DNA of 12,821 nt. It comes from Alphaproteobacteria bacterium (GTDB lineage Bacteria > Pseudomonadota > Alphaproteobacteria > Micropepsales > Micropepsaceae). The notes under the pieces are model-generated. The model worked only from the letters and a program-made list of their open reading frames with translations. It was not told the DNA's origin and did not search any database. Of this stretch, positions 1 through 7,981 are shown piece after piece. The stretch spans positions 1-12,821 of the forward strand of contig JAFKFF010000051.1 of assembly GCA_017307315.1 (NCBI GenBank), written 5' to 3'. The position numbers and the translations under genes were made by a program. The first letter of the stretch is position 1, and each line of letters opens with the position of its first letter.

Positions 1-2
1 GC

Positions 3-788
3 GTCTCGCCCCTCCTGGCGCCCTTGACCGGCAGCTTCGTGATCGGCGCTTTCGGCTGGCGCGGCGTCTTCGTGGTGCTTTCCATCGCCGCGGTGCTGGC
101 CTTTCTTCTGGCCGCGACGCAGCTCAAGGAAACCCGTCCGCCCGAGGAACGGCGCCAAAGCAGCTGGCGCGGCGCCTTCGGCGCCTATCGCACCCTGCTC
201 AGGGACGGTGAATTCCTCGGTCTGGTGCTGGTGGGCGCGCTGGGCGTCTCGTCCTTTTTCGTTTACCTGGCGAGCGCTTCCTTCGTGCTGATCGATCATT
301 TCGGCCTCACGCCCCGGCTTTTCAGCCTGTGCTTCGCACTGAACGCGGCCTCCTTCTTCGGCTTCAGCCAGCTCACCGGCATGCTGACCCAACGCTTCGG
401 CCTGCCAAAAGTGGTGCGGGTGGCGGCCAGCGGCTTCGCGCTTTCCATGCTGAGCCTGGCGGCCCTCTTCGCCAGCGGTTTCGACAATCTTTTCGCCCTG
501 ATGGCGCCCCTGTTCGTCGGCTACGGCTTTCTGGGCCTGGTCATTCCCACCACCGCGGTGCTGGCGCTGGAGCATCATGGCGCCATCGCGGGCACGGCAT
601 CGGCGCTGATGGGTTCGATCCAGATGATCGTGGGCTCGGCGATCATGGCCTTGGCGGGTCTTTTCGCGAATGGCGAGCCAGAGCCCATGGCCTATGGCAT
701 CGCCGCTTGCGCCGTCGCCGCGTTCCTGACCGCGCAACTGGCGCTGCGCCGGGTTTCGGGCCCGGCGGCCAGCCCTTCCTTCCCCTAG
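3..788 (+). CDS. Bcr/CflA-family MFS drug exporter, 3' part only
   Basis: This is the C-terminal part of a major facilitator superfamily transporter. The open frame runs in from the left edge, so the true start lies outside the window. From family length (about 400 residues) roughly 140 residues are missing. The visible part begins inside a membrane segment with a SPLLAPLTG stretch followed by GWRGVFVVL. This Pro/Gly-rich segment followed by a GWR.xF motif is typical of the middle of the N-terminal half of Bcr/CflA (DHA1) exporters. A charged loop follows (LKETRPPEER), which is the usual boundary between the two six-helix halves. The rest is strongly hydrophobic and fits six more helices. Members expel drugs such as bicyclomycin or chloramphenicol by proton antiport in the inner membrane. 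The substrate here is unknown. The TTG at 24 is internal and should not be taken as the start. The peptidase gene follows after 44 nt on the same strand and may share its transcript. Confidence 0.85.
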   Translation, partial: VSPLLAPLTGSFVIGAFGWRGVFVVLSIAAVLAFLLAATQLKETRPPEERRQSSWRGAFGAYRTLLRDGEFLGLVLVGALGVSSFFVYLASASFVLIDHFGLTPRLFSLCFALNAASFFGFSQLTGMLTQRFGLPKVVRVAASGFALSMLSLAALFASGFDNLFALMAPLFVGYGFLGLVIPTTAVLALEHHGAIAGTASALMGSIQMIVGSAIMALAGLFANGEPEPMAYGIAACAVAAFLTAQLALRRVSGPAASPSFP

Positions 789-832
789 GAAAATAACCCA
801 TCATCCCCAGCGGGCGAACCGGGGCGGGCGAC

Positions 833-2818
833 ATGGCGGTGACACGGGGAATTCTGGCCGGAATGCTGGTTTTGCTGGCGCTTTCGGGCTGCGAAAAGCC
901 GGCGGAGAAAAGCCAGACCGCCGGCATCTACAATCCGCGCCAGACCTTCGCGCCGTTTCAGATGCCCTCGCCCGTCAGCGGCACACGCGGACCGGACGGC
1001 GCGCCGGGACCGGACTATTGGCAGAACCGGGCCGACTACAAGATCGCGGCCACGCTCGATCCCGCCAGCGCCGGCCTCAGCGGCGACGAGGTGATCACCT
1101 ACACCAACAACAGCCCGGTGGCGCTGACCGCGCTCTGGATGCTGCTGGAGGAGAATATTTATGCCAAAGACGCGCGCGCCCGCTATGCGGCGGGCAATTC
1201 GCGCCGCGCCGCGCCGCAAGTCACCGGCGGCTTCGTTCTGGACGCGGTCGAGGTCGGCGAAGGCAGCCAGGCGGTGAAGGCGGAGTATCTGGTTTCCGAC
1301 ACCCGCATGCAGGTGCGCCTGCCCGAAGCGGTCAAGGCCAGGGGCGGCCAGGTCAAGCTGCATATCCGCTATCACTATACCGTGCCCAAGGGGAGCGCCG
1401 GCCGCACCGGTCACGACACCACCAAGAATGGCGAGATCTTCGACATCGCCCAATGGTATCCGCGCATGGCGGTGTTCGACGATCTGAGGGGCTGGGACAC
1501 GCTGCCCTACATGGCGTCGGAATTTTACCTGGAATATGGCGATTTCGATTATGCCGTGACGGTGCCCTGGGACTATCTGATCGCCGGTTCCGGCGAGTTG
1601 GTGAATCCGCAGGAAGTTCTCACCAAAACCCAGCAGGACCGGCTCGCCCAGGCGCGGCAAAGCGACAAGACGGTGATGATCCGCACCGCCGCCGAGATCA
1701 ACGATCCCAAGAGCCGTCCGGTCCAGAGCGGCACCCTGACCTGGCGCTTCCACATGCCCAGCACCCGCGACGTGGCATTCAGCGCCTCTCGCGCTTTCAT
1801 CTGGGACGCGGCGCGGATGAACCTGCCCGGCGGCAAGACCGGGCTGGCGCAGTCGGTCTATCCGGTGGAAGGCGCGGTCGACAAAGGCTGGGGCCGCTCC
1901 ACCGAATATCTGAAACATGCGGTGGAGAATTTCTCCCGCCGCTGGGCGCCCTATCCTTGGTCGGTCGCCTCCAGCCTGGGCGGCCCCATCGACGGGATGG
2001 AATATCCCGGCGCAGTGTTCGACAGCTACAAGGACCGCGATCCGCAACTGTTCTGGATCACCGCCCATGAGATCGGCCACAGCTGGTTTCCCATGATGGT
2101 GGGCTCCAACGAGCGGCGCGACCAATGGATGGACGAAGGCTTCAACACTTTCATCGACATCTACGAATCCGACGACTTCAAGGAATTCGGGCCCAAGCGC
2201 GACGGCGAATATGCGCCCAAGAAAGGCAATCCGGTGGAGGAGATATTGCCGCTGCTGGAAGACCCGAACGCGCCGGTGATGCTGGCCCGTTCAGACCAGG
2301 TGATGGAGAAATACCGCCACCCCTCGAGCTATTTCAAATCGGCGCTGGGCCTGGTTCTGTTGCGCGAACAGATCCTGGGGCCGGAGCGGTTCGACTGGGC
2401 TTTCCGCAAATACATCGCCGACTGGTCGTTCAAGCATCCCTCGCCGTCGGATTTCTTCCGCGCCATGGACAGCGCGGGCGGCGAGGATCTCTCCTGGTTC
2501 TGGCGCGGCTGGTACGCGCGCAACTGGACCCTGGACGTGGCCGCCAAGAGCGCCGAACCGTCCAAGGACGGCTGGAGCAAGGGCGCGGTCGTGACCATCG
2601 CCAATCTCGACCGGCTGGTGATGCCGGTGACGGTGGACGTGGCCTTCGAGGACGGAGAAAAACGCCGGATCAAGCTGCCCGCCGAGACCTGGATCCAGAA
2701 GACCGAGGCGCAGATCCGTCTGGACAGCACCAAACCCGTGCTTTCGGTCACGGTCGATCCCGATCATGTCGTGCCGGACAAGGACCGCGCCAACAACGTC
2801 TTGAATCTGAGACATTGA
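833..2818 (+). CDS. M1-family zinc metallopeptidase, lipoprotein
   Basis: This 661-residue protein belongs to the M1 (gluzincin) aminopeptidase family. The zinc site is complete: HEIGH at residues 412-416, and a second glutamate ligand at E435, with the 18-residue spacing the family requires, in WMDEGFN. Y500 lies 65 residues after that glutamate, the same spacing as the transition-state tyrosine of leukotriene A4 hydrolase. The substrate-binding GxMEN-type motif appears as DGMEYPG (G388-M389-E390). The N-terminus has a basic start, a hydrophobic core and a lipobox LSGC, so C20 is predicted to be lipidated after signal peptidase II cleavage. The +2 residue is Glu, so the rule for inner-membrane retention (Asp) does not apply and the outer membrane is likely. 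Residues from about 560 form a probable C-terminal beta domain. The role is likely trimming of peptides in the periplasm or outside the cell. The ribosome site (GGGGCGGG before ATG) is weak. The gene may be co-transcribed with the MFS gene 44 nt upstream. Confidence 0.92.
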   Translation: MAVTRGILAGMLVLLALSGCEKPAEKSQTAGIYNPRQTFAPFQMPSPVSGTRGPDGAPGPDYWQNRADYKIAATLDPASAGLSGDEVITYTNNSPVALTALWMLLEENIYAKDARARYAAGNSRRAAPQVTGGFVLDAVEVGEGSQAVKAEYLVSDTRMQVRLPEAVKARGGQVKLHIRYHYTVPKGSAGRTGHDTTKNGEIFDIAQWYPRMAVFDDLRGWDTLPYMASEFYLEYGDFDYAVTVPWDYLIAGSGELVNPQEVLTKTQQDRLAQARQSDKTVMIRTAAEINDPKSRPVQSGTLTWRFHMPSTRDVAFSASRAFIWDAARMNLPGGKTGLAQSVYPVEGAVDKGWGRSTEYLKHAVENFSRRWAPYPWSVASSLGGPIDGMEYPGAVFDSYKDRDPQLFWITAHEIGHSWFPMMVGSNERRDQWMDEGFNTFIDIYESDDFKEFGPKRDGEYAPKKGNPVEEILPLLEDPNAPVMLARSDQVMEKYRHPSSYFKSALGLVLLREQILGPERFDWAFRKYIADWSFKHPSPSDFFRAMDSAGGEDLSWFWRGWYARNWTLDVAAKSAEPSKDGWSKGAVVTIANLDRLVMPVTVDVAFEDGEKRRIKLPAETWIQKTEAQIRLDSTKPVLSVTVDPDHVVPDKDRANNVLNLRH

Positions 2819-2836
2819 CGACGCCGCATCGACGCC

Positions 2837-3034
2837 TTACGCGGGCGGATGGCCGTGCTGCGGCATGCCGGCGGCATAGACGCAATCCAGTCCGCGCCAC
2901 ACTTCGACCCGGTCGCCCTCCCGGCAAAGGCTTTGGGCGCGCCGGACGGCGGCATGATCGCTGGCCTGCGCGCAGGCATAGATCACCGGCGCTTGGGTCT
3001 TTTTCCGGAGGATGCGGATTTCATAGGCGTCCAA
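2837..3034 (-). CDS. Small conserved-looking protein of unknown function (65 aa)
   Basis: I do not recognise a named family. The case for a real gene is the translation start. A strong Shine-Dalgarno sequence, AAGGGAG (3041-3047 on the complementary strand), stands exactly 6 nt before a TTG at 3034. That choice gives a protein starting MDAYEIRILR. A longer frame from an ATG at 3100 has no such site. The predicted order of secondary structure is strand (YEIRILR), strand (APVIYACA), helix (DHAAVRRAQSLC), then strands (VEVWRG, CVYAA). This pattern, with a terminal WxG strand, resembles many 60-80 residue hypothetical proteins of alphaproteobacteria. It has no signal peptide or membrane helix, so it is probably cytoplasmic. 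It carries three cysteines (C21, C37, C51). It converges on the M1 peptidase gene with only 18 nt between the stops. Its promoter lies in the spacer shared with the divergent hydrolase gene. Confidence 0.6.
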   Translation of the reverse strand: MDAYEIRILRKKTQAPVIYACAQASDHAAVRRAQSLCREGDRVEVWRGLDCVYAAGMPQHGHPPA

Positions 3035-3040
3035 GAGACT

Positions 3041-3047
3041 CTCCCTT
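3041..3047 (-). promoter_or_regulatory. Ribosome binding site that fixes the TTG start
   Basis: On the minus strand AAGGGAG is followed by six bases and then TTG at 3034. The match to the 16S rRNA tail and the ideal spacing decide the start of the 65-residue gene and argue against the upstream ATG at 3100. Confidence 0.6.
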
Positions 3048-3099
3048 CGTCGCTTCCCCGCATGGCGCGATTGAAGGCTGCGAAGGGCGATGCTGTCCA

Positions 3100-3201
3100 A
3101 TGAATTTGAGAGAAGAATTCGTGTCGAACTTTCGCGGCCGCAACATTTCCCCGTCCGCGGCAGTGGATTGGCTCTTGGAAAGCCCGAAACCTCGCGCCTA
3201 A
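3100..3201 (+). other. Short ORF-like element upstream of the hydrolase (33 codons)
   Basis: An ATG at 3100 opens 33 codons that end 39 nt before the hydrolase start. The product would begin MNLREEFV and end ESPKPRA. A GAAGGG sequence lies 12 nt upstream, too far for a good ribosome site. The element is listed because its sequence and its DNA resemble the short ORF at 12599-12688 upstream of the efflux operon (shared RxRNI in the middle, ESPxP near the end). It overlaps the predicted promoter of the hydrolase, so it could equally be a shared non-coding regulatory element or chance. Confidence 0.2.
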
Positions 3202-3204
3202 GAT
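3175..3204 (+). promoter_or_regulatory. Predicted sigma-70-type promoter of the hydrolase gene
   Basis: TTGGAA at 3175-3180 and TAAGAT at 3199-3204 are separated by 18 nt, an acceptable spacing. Transcription would start near 3211, leaving a leader of about 30 nt with a purine-rich CAGGGGCGG ribosome site before the ATG at 3241. Each hexamer matches the consensus at four of six positions. This is a visual prediction without experimental support. Confidence 0.4.
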
Positions 3205-3240
3205 GCCGCCAAACAAGCGATACGGGGACAGGGGCGGATC

Positions 3241-4197
3241 ATGACGAACATCACGAAGCGATTTTTGCTGGGCATGGCCGTGCTGGCGATCGCCGGCCTG
3301 ACGCAGGCGCAGGCGCCGCGCAGCGAGCCGCCGCTGCAACCCGATCCCAGCACCTTGGACGAATCCGCCCCGCCCGGCGCCAATTACGACAAGGCGGATT
3401 TCCGTTTCTGGGCGCCGGAAGGCGCGGCCAAATTGGACGGCATCCTGGTGCTCAATCCCGGCTCCAACGGCGAGGGCCGGCAGATGGCGTCCGATCCGGT
3501 GTGGCGGCAATGGGCGGCGGGCCACAAGCTCGCCATCGTCGCCACCCATTTCACCGACAAGGTGCCCTCCTTCGTCGAGGATTATGCCGATGTGAGCAAG
3601 GGCAGCGGCCAGGCCCTGCTCAATGCCATCAATGTTTTCGCCAAACGCTCCAAGCATCCCGAGCTTGCCACCGCGCCACTGGTCTTGTGGGGCATGTCGG
3701 CAGGCGGGGAAGTGAATTACGAAATCGCCGCCTGGAAGCCGGAACGCGTCGCCGCCTTCATCGTCAACAAGGGCAATTTCTACTATACCGGCACCGCCTC
3801 CAAGGCGATGCGCGGGGTGCCCGCGCTTCTGTTCGTGGGCAATGACGATCTGCAATACCGCATCACCGCGGTGACCGGCATCTTCTCGATGAACCGGCGC
3901 CCCGGCGCGCTCTGGGCCCTGGTGCAGGAACCCAATACGCCGCATGCGGTGGGCCGTTCCGACGAGATGTCCCGCATGTTCTTCGACGACGTGCTGCCCA
4001 TGCGGATCACCTCGGGCTCGGCCACGCTGAAGGCGCTGGACCCCGCCAAGGGCTGGCAGGGCGATCTCGCCAAGCACACGGTCGCGGCTGTCGTTCCCGG
4101 CGCCAAGATGCCGGAAGAGCCCACGGTGTGGCTGCCGACCGAACGCATGGCCAAGGCCTGGGTGGCGGTGGAGAACGGCACCCCGTTCGAGAAATAA
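3241..4197 (+). CDS. Secreted alpha/beta-hydrolase (esterase-like)
   Basis: This 318-residue protein has a clear Sec signal peptide: a basic N-terminus (TKR), a hydrophobic core (FLLGMAVLAIAG), and likely cleavage after TQA (residue 23) or AQA (residue 25). The mature part is an alpha/beta-hydrolase. The nucleophile elbow is GMSAGG with S153. An acid follows in VGNDD (D202 or D203), and the histidine is probably H235 in NTPHAVG. The order Ser-Asp-His and the spacing fit the fold. LNPGSNGEG near residue 75 probably forms the oxyanion loop. The overall look recalls dienelactone-hydrolase or poly-hydroxyalkanoate-depolymerase relatives, but no feature fixes the substrate. It should act in the periplasm or outside the cell. 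The gene stands alone, with its own predicted promoter. It is divergent from the small gene at 2837-3034 and convergent with pyc. A general name is safest. Confidence 0.8.
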   Translation: MTNITKRFLLGMAVLAIAGLTQAQAPRSEPPLQPDPSTLDESAPPGANYDKADFRFWAPEGAAKLDGILVLNPGSNGEGRQMASDPVWRQWAAGHKLAIVATHFTDKVPSFVEDYADVSKGSGQALLNAINVFAKRSKHPELATAPLVLWGMSAGGEVNYEIAAWKPERVAAFIVNKGNFYYTGTASKAMRGVPALLFVGNDDLQYRITAVTGIFSMNRRPGALWALVQEPNTPHAVGRSDEMSRMFFDDVLPMRITSGSATLKALDPAKGWQGDLAKHTVAAVVPGAKMPEEPTVWLPTERMAKAWVAVENGTPFEK

Positions 4198-4299
4198 GCG
4201 CGCCGGTTTTGTGGCGGGTCCGGTTTGCAACCTGGAATGGAATTTTTGGTCCGGCGGCCGCGATGGCTGCGATCCTAGTCTTGAACCGCACCGATGCCA

Positions 4300-4318
4300 C
4301 GCATTTTAACCAAATGCG
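4300..4318. repeat. Short perfect inverted repeat in the convergent spacer
   Basis: CGCATTT (4300-4306) and AAATGCG (4312-4318) are perfect complements around a 5-nt loop, TAACC. It lies 102 nt after the hydrolase stop and 120 nt beyond the pyc stop. There is no run of T on either side, so it is a poor intrinsic terminator. It might be a protein-binding site or a weak hairpin in either 3' untranslated region. Confidence 0.35.
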
Positions 4319-4403
4319 CAACCATGAATTGAAATCGGGATGTGGGTTGGAAAGAGTGCCTAAGCCCTGCTTCGGCGCGTAAGCCCGCGGCAAGGTGTTC
4401 AGA

Positions 4404-4434
4404 GCCGGACGCGGTGAACCCTCCCGCGTCCGGT
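4404..4434 (-). terminator. Hairpin just after pyc, probable terminator
   Basis: CCGGACGCGG (4405-4414) and CCGCGTCCGG (4424-4433) form a perfect 10-bp GC-rich stem with a 9-nt loop. A G-T pair can extend it by one. It begins 5 nt beyond the pyc stop codon. No T-run follows on the minus strand, so it may act as a transcript-end stabiliser or a weak terminator rather than a classical one. It could also serve the converging hydrolase transcript. Confidence 0.55.
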
Positions 4435-4438
4435 TCGC

Positions 4439-4966
4439 CTATCCGCCCAGAACCACCAGCAAATCCTTGGCGTCGATCTGGGCGCCGGGCGCCACCAGCA
4501 ATTCTTCCACCACCCCATCCCGGGGGGCATGAAGCGCGGTTTCCATCTTCATCGCCTCGATGGTGAGAAGCACGTCGCCCGCCTTGACCGGTTCGCCCTT
4601 CTTCACCGCGATGGTGGAAACCGCGCCCGGCATGGGCGCGGCGACATGGGCGTCGTTGCCCTCTTCCGCCTTGCGGCGCACCTCGACCGTCGCCTTGGCG
4701 AAACGGTCGGGCACCTTGACGCTGCGCGGCTGACCGTTCAGCTCGAAGAAGACCCGCACCTGGCCCTGCTCGTCGGTTTCCCCGATGGTCTGGAGCCGGA
4801 GCACCAGCGACTTGCCGCGTTCCAGTTCCACCGCGATCTCCTCGCCCGGCGTCATGCCGTAGAAGAAGGCCGGCGTCGGCAGCACCGACACGGGACCGTA
4901 CTTTCCCTGCATGGCGGCGTAATCGGTGAAGACCTTGGGATACATCAGATAGGAAAGCAGCCGCGC
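4439..4966 (-). CDS. Out-of-frame C-terminal pyruvate carboxylase fragment with biotin carrier domain
   Basis: This is the 3' piece of pyc in the shifted frame, about 175 residues from ARLLSYLM. An ATG at 4945 would allow a 168-residue product, but no ribosome site precedes it, so independent translation is doubtful. From that ATG, residues about 10-90 are the allosteric/linker part with VSVLPTPAFFYG and FFELNGQPR. Residues about 100-168 are the biotinyl domain, with the biotin-accepting lysine K133 in EAMKMET and the partner motif APMPG. All expected motifs are present, which argues that selection maintained this part until very recently. It belongs to the pyc entry above and is listed to show where the second frame begins. 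Confidence 0.6.
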   Translation of the reverse strand, partial: ARLLSYLMYPKVFTDYAAMQGKYGPVSVLPTPAFFYGMTPGEEIAVELERGKSLVLRLQTIGETDEQGQVRVFFELNGQPRSVKVPDRFAKATVEVRRKAEEGNDAHVAAPMPGAVSTIAVKKGEPVKAGDVLLTIEAMKMETALHAPRDGVVEELLVAPGAQIDAKDLLVVLGG

Positions 4967-7826
4967 CGGGCCGCGCGGTGCTGGGTTTGATGTCCTTCAG
5001 CACCTTCTGCTGCAGCGCTTTCGGCCAGCCGCCCAGGGGCTGACCGAGATCGCCGCGCAACATCTCCACCACCGAGGCGGGGAACGCCATGTCGGTCTTG
5101 GGGTCCAGCACTTCGGCGCTGGAAAGATTCTGCGCCACCATCATCAGCGCCATGTCGCCCACCACTTTCGAGGACGGCGTCACTTTGACGATGTCGCCGA
5201 AGAGATCGTTGGCGGCGCGATAGGCTTTGGCGACTTCGTGCCAGCGCGTCTCGAGCCCCAGCGAGCGCGCCTGTTCCTTGAGGTTGGTGAACTGGCCGCC
5301 CGGCATTTCATGCAGATAGACTTCCGATGCACCCGCCTTGAGGTCGCTTTCGAAGGCGGCATATTGCGTGCGCACCGCTTCCCAATAGAAGCTGATCTGG
5401 CGGATGGCCTCGGGATCGAGCCCCGGATCGCGCGGGGTATGGCGCAAGGCTTCCACGACGGAACCCAGGCAAGGCTGGGCGGTGGTGCCCGACATCGCAT
5501 CCATCGCCCCATCGACCGCGTCCACACCGGCGTCCACCGCCGCCAGGATGGTGGCGCCCGCGATGCCCGACGTGTCGTGGGTATGCAGATGGATCGGCAA
5601 TCCCACTTCGTTCTTCAGCGCCGCCACCAGCACCCGCGCCTGGGCGGGCTTGAGCAGTCCCGCCATGTCCTTGATCGCCAGGATGTGGCAGCCGGCCTTT
5701 TCGATCTCCTTGGCCATGCGGATGTAATAGGCCAGATCGTATTTGGCGCGCGCCGGATCGAAAATGTCGCCGGTATAGCAGATCGCCCCTTCCGCCAGCT
5801 TGCCCGCCTCGCACACTGCGTCGATGGCGACGCGCATATTCTCGGTCCAGTTGAGGCAATCGAAGATGCGGAACAGGTCCATGCCGGCATCGGCGGCGCG
5901 GCGGACGAATTCCTTCACCACATTGTCGGGATAGTTGGTGTAACCCACGCCGTTGGCGCCGCGCAGCAGCATCTGGGTGAGAAGATTGGGCGCTGCCTCG
6001 CGGATGCGGGCCAGCCGCTCCCACGGATCCTCGCTCAGAAAGCGCATCGCGACGTCGAATGTCGCCCCGCCCCAGCATTCCAGCGACAGAAGCTGCGGCA
6101 GGCCGTTGGCATAGGCGGACGCCACCGCCGCGATGTCATAGGTGCGCACCCGGGTGGCGAGCAGCGACTGGTGCGCGTCGCGCATGGTGGTGTCGGTGAC
6201 CAGAACCTCCTTGCGGTTCTTCATCCAGGCGGCGAATTTCTCCGGGCCCAGTTCGTCCAGCCGCTGCTTGGTGCCCGGCGGGGGATTTTTCCCGAAATCC
6301 GGCGGCACGGGCTTTCTCGCATCGGCCGGCGGCTTGGCGCGCCCGCGCGTCTCCGGATGGCCGTTCACCGTCACGTCGGCGACATAGGTGAGAAGCTTGG
6401 TGGCGCGGTCGCGGCGCGGCGGCAGCTGGAACAGCTCCGGCGTCTCGTCGATGAAGCGGGTGGTGTAGGCGTTGGTGCGGAATTTGGGATGGCGCAGCAC
6501 CGCTTCCAGGAAGGGCAGGTTGGTGGCGACACCCCGGATGCGGTATTCGCGCAAGGCCCGCTCCATGCGGGCGATGGTTTCCTGCGGCGTCGAGGCCCAG
6601 GCGGTGACCTTCTCCAGCAGGGGATCGTACCAGCGCGTCACCACCGCGCCGGAATAGGCCGTGCCGCCGTCGATGCGGATGCCGAAGCCGGTGGCGCCGC
6701 GATAGGCGATGATGCGGCCGTAATCGGGGATGAAATTGTTTTCCGGATTCTCGGTGGTTATGCGGCATTGCATGGCATGACCGCGCATGGCGATTTCGGC
6801 CTGCGGAGGAATGCCGGTCTCATAGGCGCCGTCCTCGCCCATCACGCCGATGCGCTTGCCTTCGGCGATGCGGATCTGGGCCTTCACGATGTCGAGGTCG
6901 CACACCACTTCGGTGACGGTGTGCTCGACCTGGACGCGGGGATTGACCTCGATGAAATAGAATTTGCCGGTGTCGGCATCCATCAGGAATTCGACCGTGC
7001 CGGCGCCGACATAATCGGTGCCGCCCGCGATCTTGAGCGCCGCCGCGCAAAGGTCCTGGCGCGTGGCGGCATCGAGATAGGGCGCCGGCGCCCGCTCGAT
7101 CACTTTCTGGTTGCGGCGCTGGATCGAGCAATCGCGCTCGAAGAGATGCACCAGGGCGCCCTTGCCGTCGCCCAGCACCTGCACCTCGACATGGCGGGCG
7201 CGGCGCACCAGCTTTTCCAGATAGACCTCGTCCTTGCCGAAGGCCGCCTTGGCTTCGCGCTTGGCGGTGAAGACCGCATCGAGAAGGCCATCTTCATTTT
7301 CGATCGGGCGCATGCCGCGGCCGCCGCCGCCCCAGGACGCCTTCAGCATCACCGGATAGCCGACCGCGCGCGCCAGCGCCTTCACCTTTTCCGCATCGTC
7401 CGGCAAGGGCGGGCTGGCGGGCATGACGGGCACCCCCACCGAGACGGCGAGATTGCGGGCATCCACCTTGTTGCCCAAGGTGCGCAGCGTCTTGGGCGAC
7501 GGGCCGACGAAGACGATGCCAGCCGCGGCGCAAGCTTCCGCGAATTCGGGATTTTCCGACAAGAGCCCGTAGCCGGGATGGATGGCGTCGGCTTTCGCTT
7601 CTTTCGCCACCCGGATGATCTCGTCGATGGACAGATAGGCTTCGACCGGCCCCTTGCCCTTGCCGATCAGATAAGCCTCGTCCGCCTTGAAGCGGTGGAG
7701 GGAGAGCTTGTCCTCCTCGGCATAGACCGCGATGGTGGAGATGCCCAATTCCGTCGCCGCGCGGAACACGCGGATCGCAATCTCGGAACGATTGGCCACC
7801 AGAAGGCGGCGAAAGGGCACGGACAT
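4439..7826 (-). pseudogene. pyc: Pyruvate carboxylase, frame broken by an internal deletion
   Basis: Pyruvate carboxylase makes oxaloacetate from pyruvate, bicarbonate and ATP using biotin, in the cytoplasm. From the ATG at 7826 (AAGG six bases upstream), residues 1-460 are the biotin carboxylase domain, with the ATP-grasp loop KASWGGGGRG at 162-171 and EVNPRVQVEHT at 293-303. Residues about 540-900 are the carboxyltransferase domain. Its metal ligands are D550 in TTMRDAHQS, K719 in AIKDMAG, and H748 and H750 in LHTHD, with T883 as the likely proton relay. These lie one residue from the R. etli numbering as I remember it. The frame is intact to ARPG (residue 954). Homology then resumes in another frame with RLLSYLMYPKVF and runs to the biotinyl site EAMKMET and a TAG at 4439-4441. 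About 26 residues are missing between the parts, and a deletion would have to be 3n+2 nt long. As written, the product would lack the biotin carrier. The rest of both frames looks undamaged, so the lesion is recent or an assembly error. Confidence 0.88.
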
Positions 7827-7853
7827 ACCAAGCCTTGGGGAAATAGACGAAGC

Positions 7854-7882
7854 TTTATGTTGCATGCGCGTAAGCAACGCAA
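7854..7882 (-). promoter_or_regulatory. Possible sigma-70-type promoter of pyc
   Basis: On the minus strand TTGCGT (7877-7882) and CATAAA (7854-7859) are 17 nt apart. Transcription would begin near 7847, giving a leader of about 20 nt with AAGG at 7833-7836. If so, the in-frame starts at 7877 and 7865 cannot be used and the ATG at 7826 is correct. Both hexamers match only partly, so this is a weak prediction. The ribosome site lies inside the palindrome CCAAGCCTTGG (7828-7838). Confidence 0.3.
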
Positions 7883-7959
7883 CGCCTGTCTGGATTCAAC
7901 CTAACCCCCAGTGTTTTTTAGGGTTTTTCCGGCCCCTCCCCGCGCTCGCGCGCCGGGAT

Positions 7960-7973
7960 TTCCCCCGGGGGAA
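7960..7973. repeat. 14-bp perfect palindrome without a loop
   Basis: TTCCCCCGGGGGAA reads the same on both strands. It stands in the spacer between the RND pump stop and the pyc start, 49 nt beyond the pump stop codon. It could be a protein-binding site. As a hairpin it would have to open several central base pairs to make a loop. Confidence 0.4.
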
Positions 7974-7981
7974 CCTCCGCG

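Noticed and set aside
24..26. TTG at 24 as the start of the MFS gene
   Set aside because: The frame is open to the left edge and the residues before it (SPLLAP) belong to the same membrane segment, so the gene continues outside the window.
785..2125. A 446-codon open frame on the - strand opposite the M1 peptidase
   Set aside because: No domain or ribosome site is visible. The sense-strand gene has a complete zinc site, lipobox and family spacing.
2125..3201. A 358-codon + frame overlapping the 3' part of the peptidase and the spacer
   Set aside because: Most of it is the peptidase in another frame, with arginine-rich, motif-free translation. Only its last 33 codons are discussed separately as a short element.
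4275..4966. Treating the single long frame to 4275 as a genuine pyruvate carboxylase variant with a new C-terminal domain
   Set aside because: The tail is arginine/glycine-rich and featureless, while the other frame of the same DNA encodes a complete biotinyl domain. The tail is therefore an out-of-frame artefact.
7827..7877. A longer pyruvate carboxylase N-terminus starting at 7877 or 7865
   Set aside because: The extra residues are not typical of the family. AAGG six bases before the ATG at 7826 and FRRLLVANRSEIA right after it fit the usual start.
5238..7904. An 888-codon open frame on the + strand opposite pyc
   Set aside because: It has the same low-information composition and no motif. 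It mirrors the conserved pyruvate carboxylase frame.
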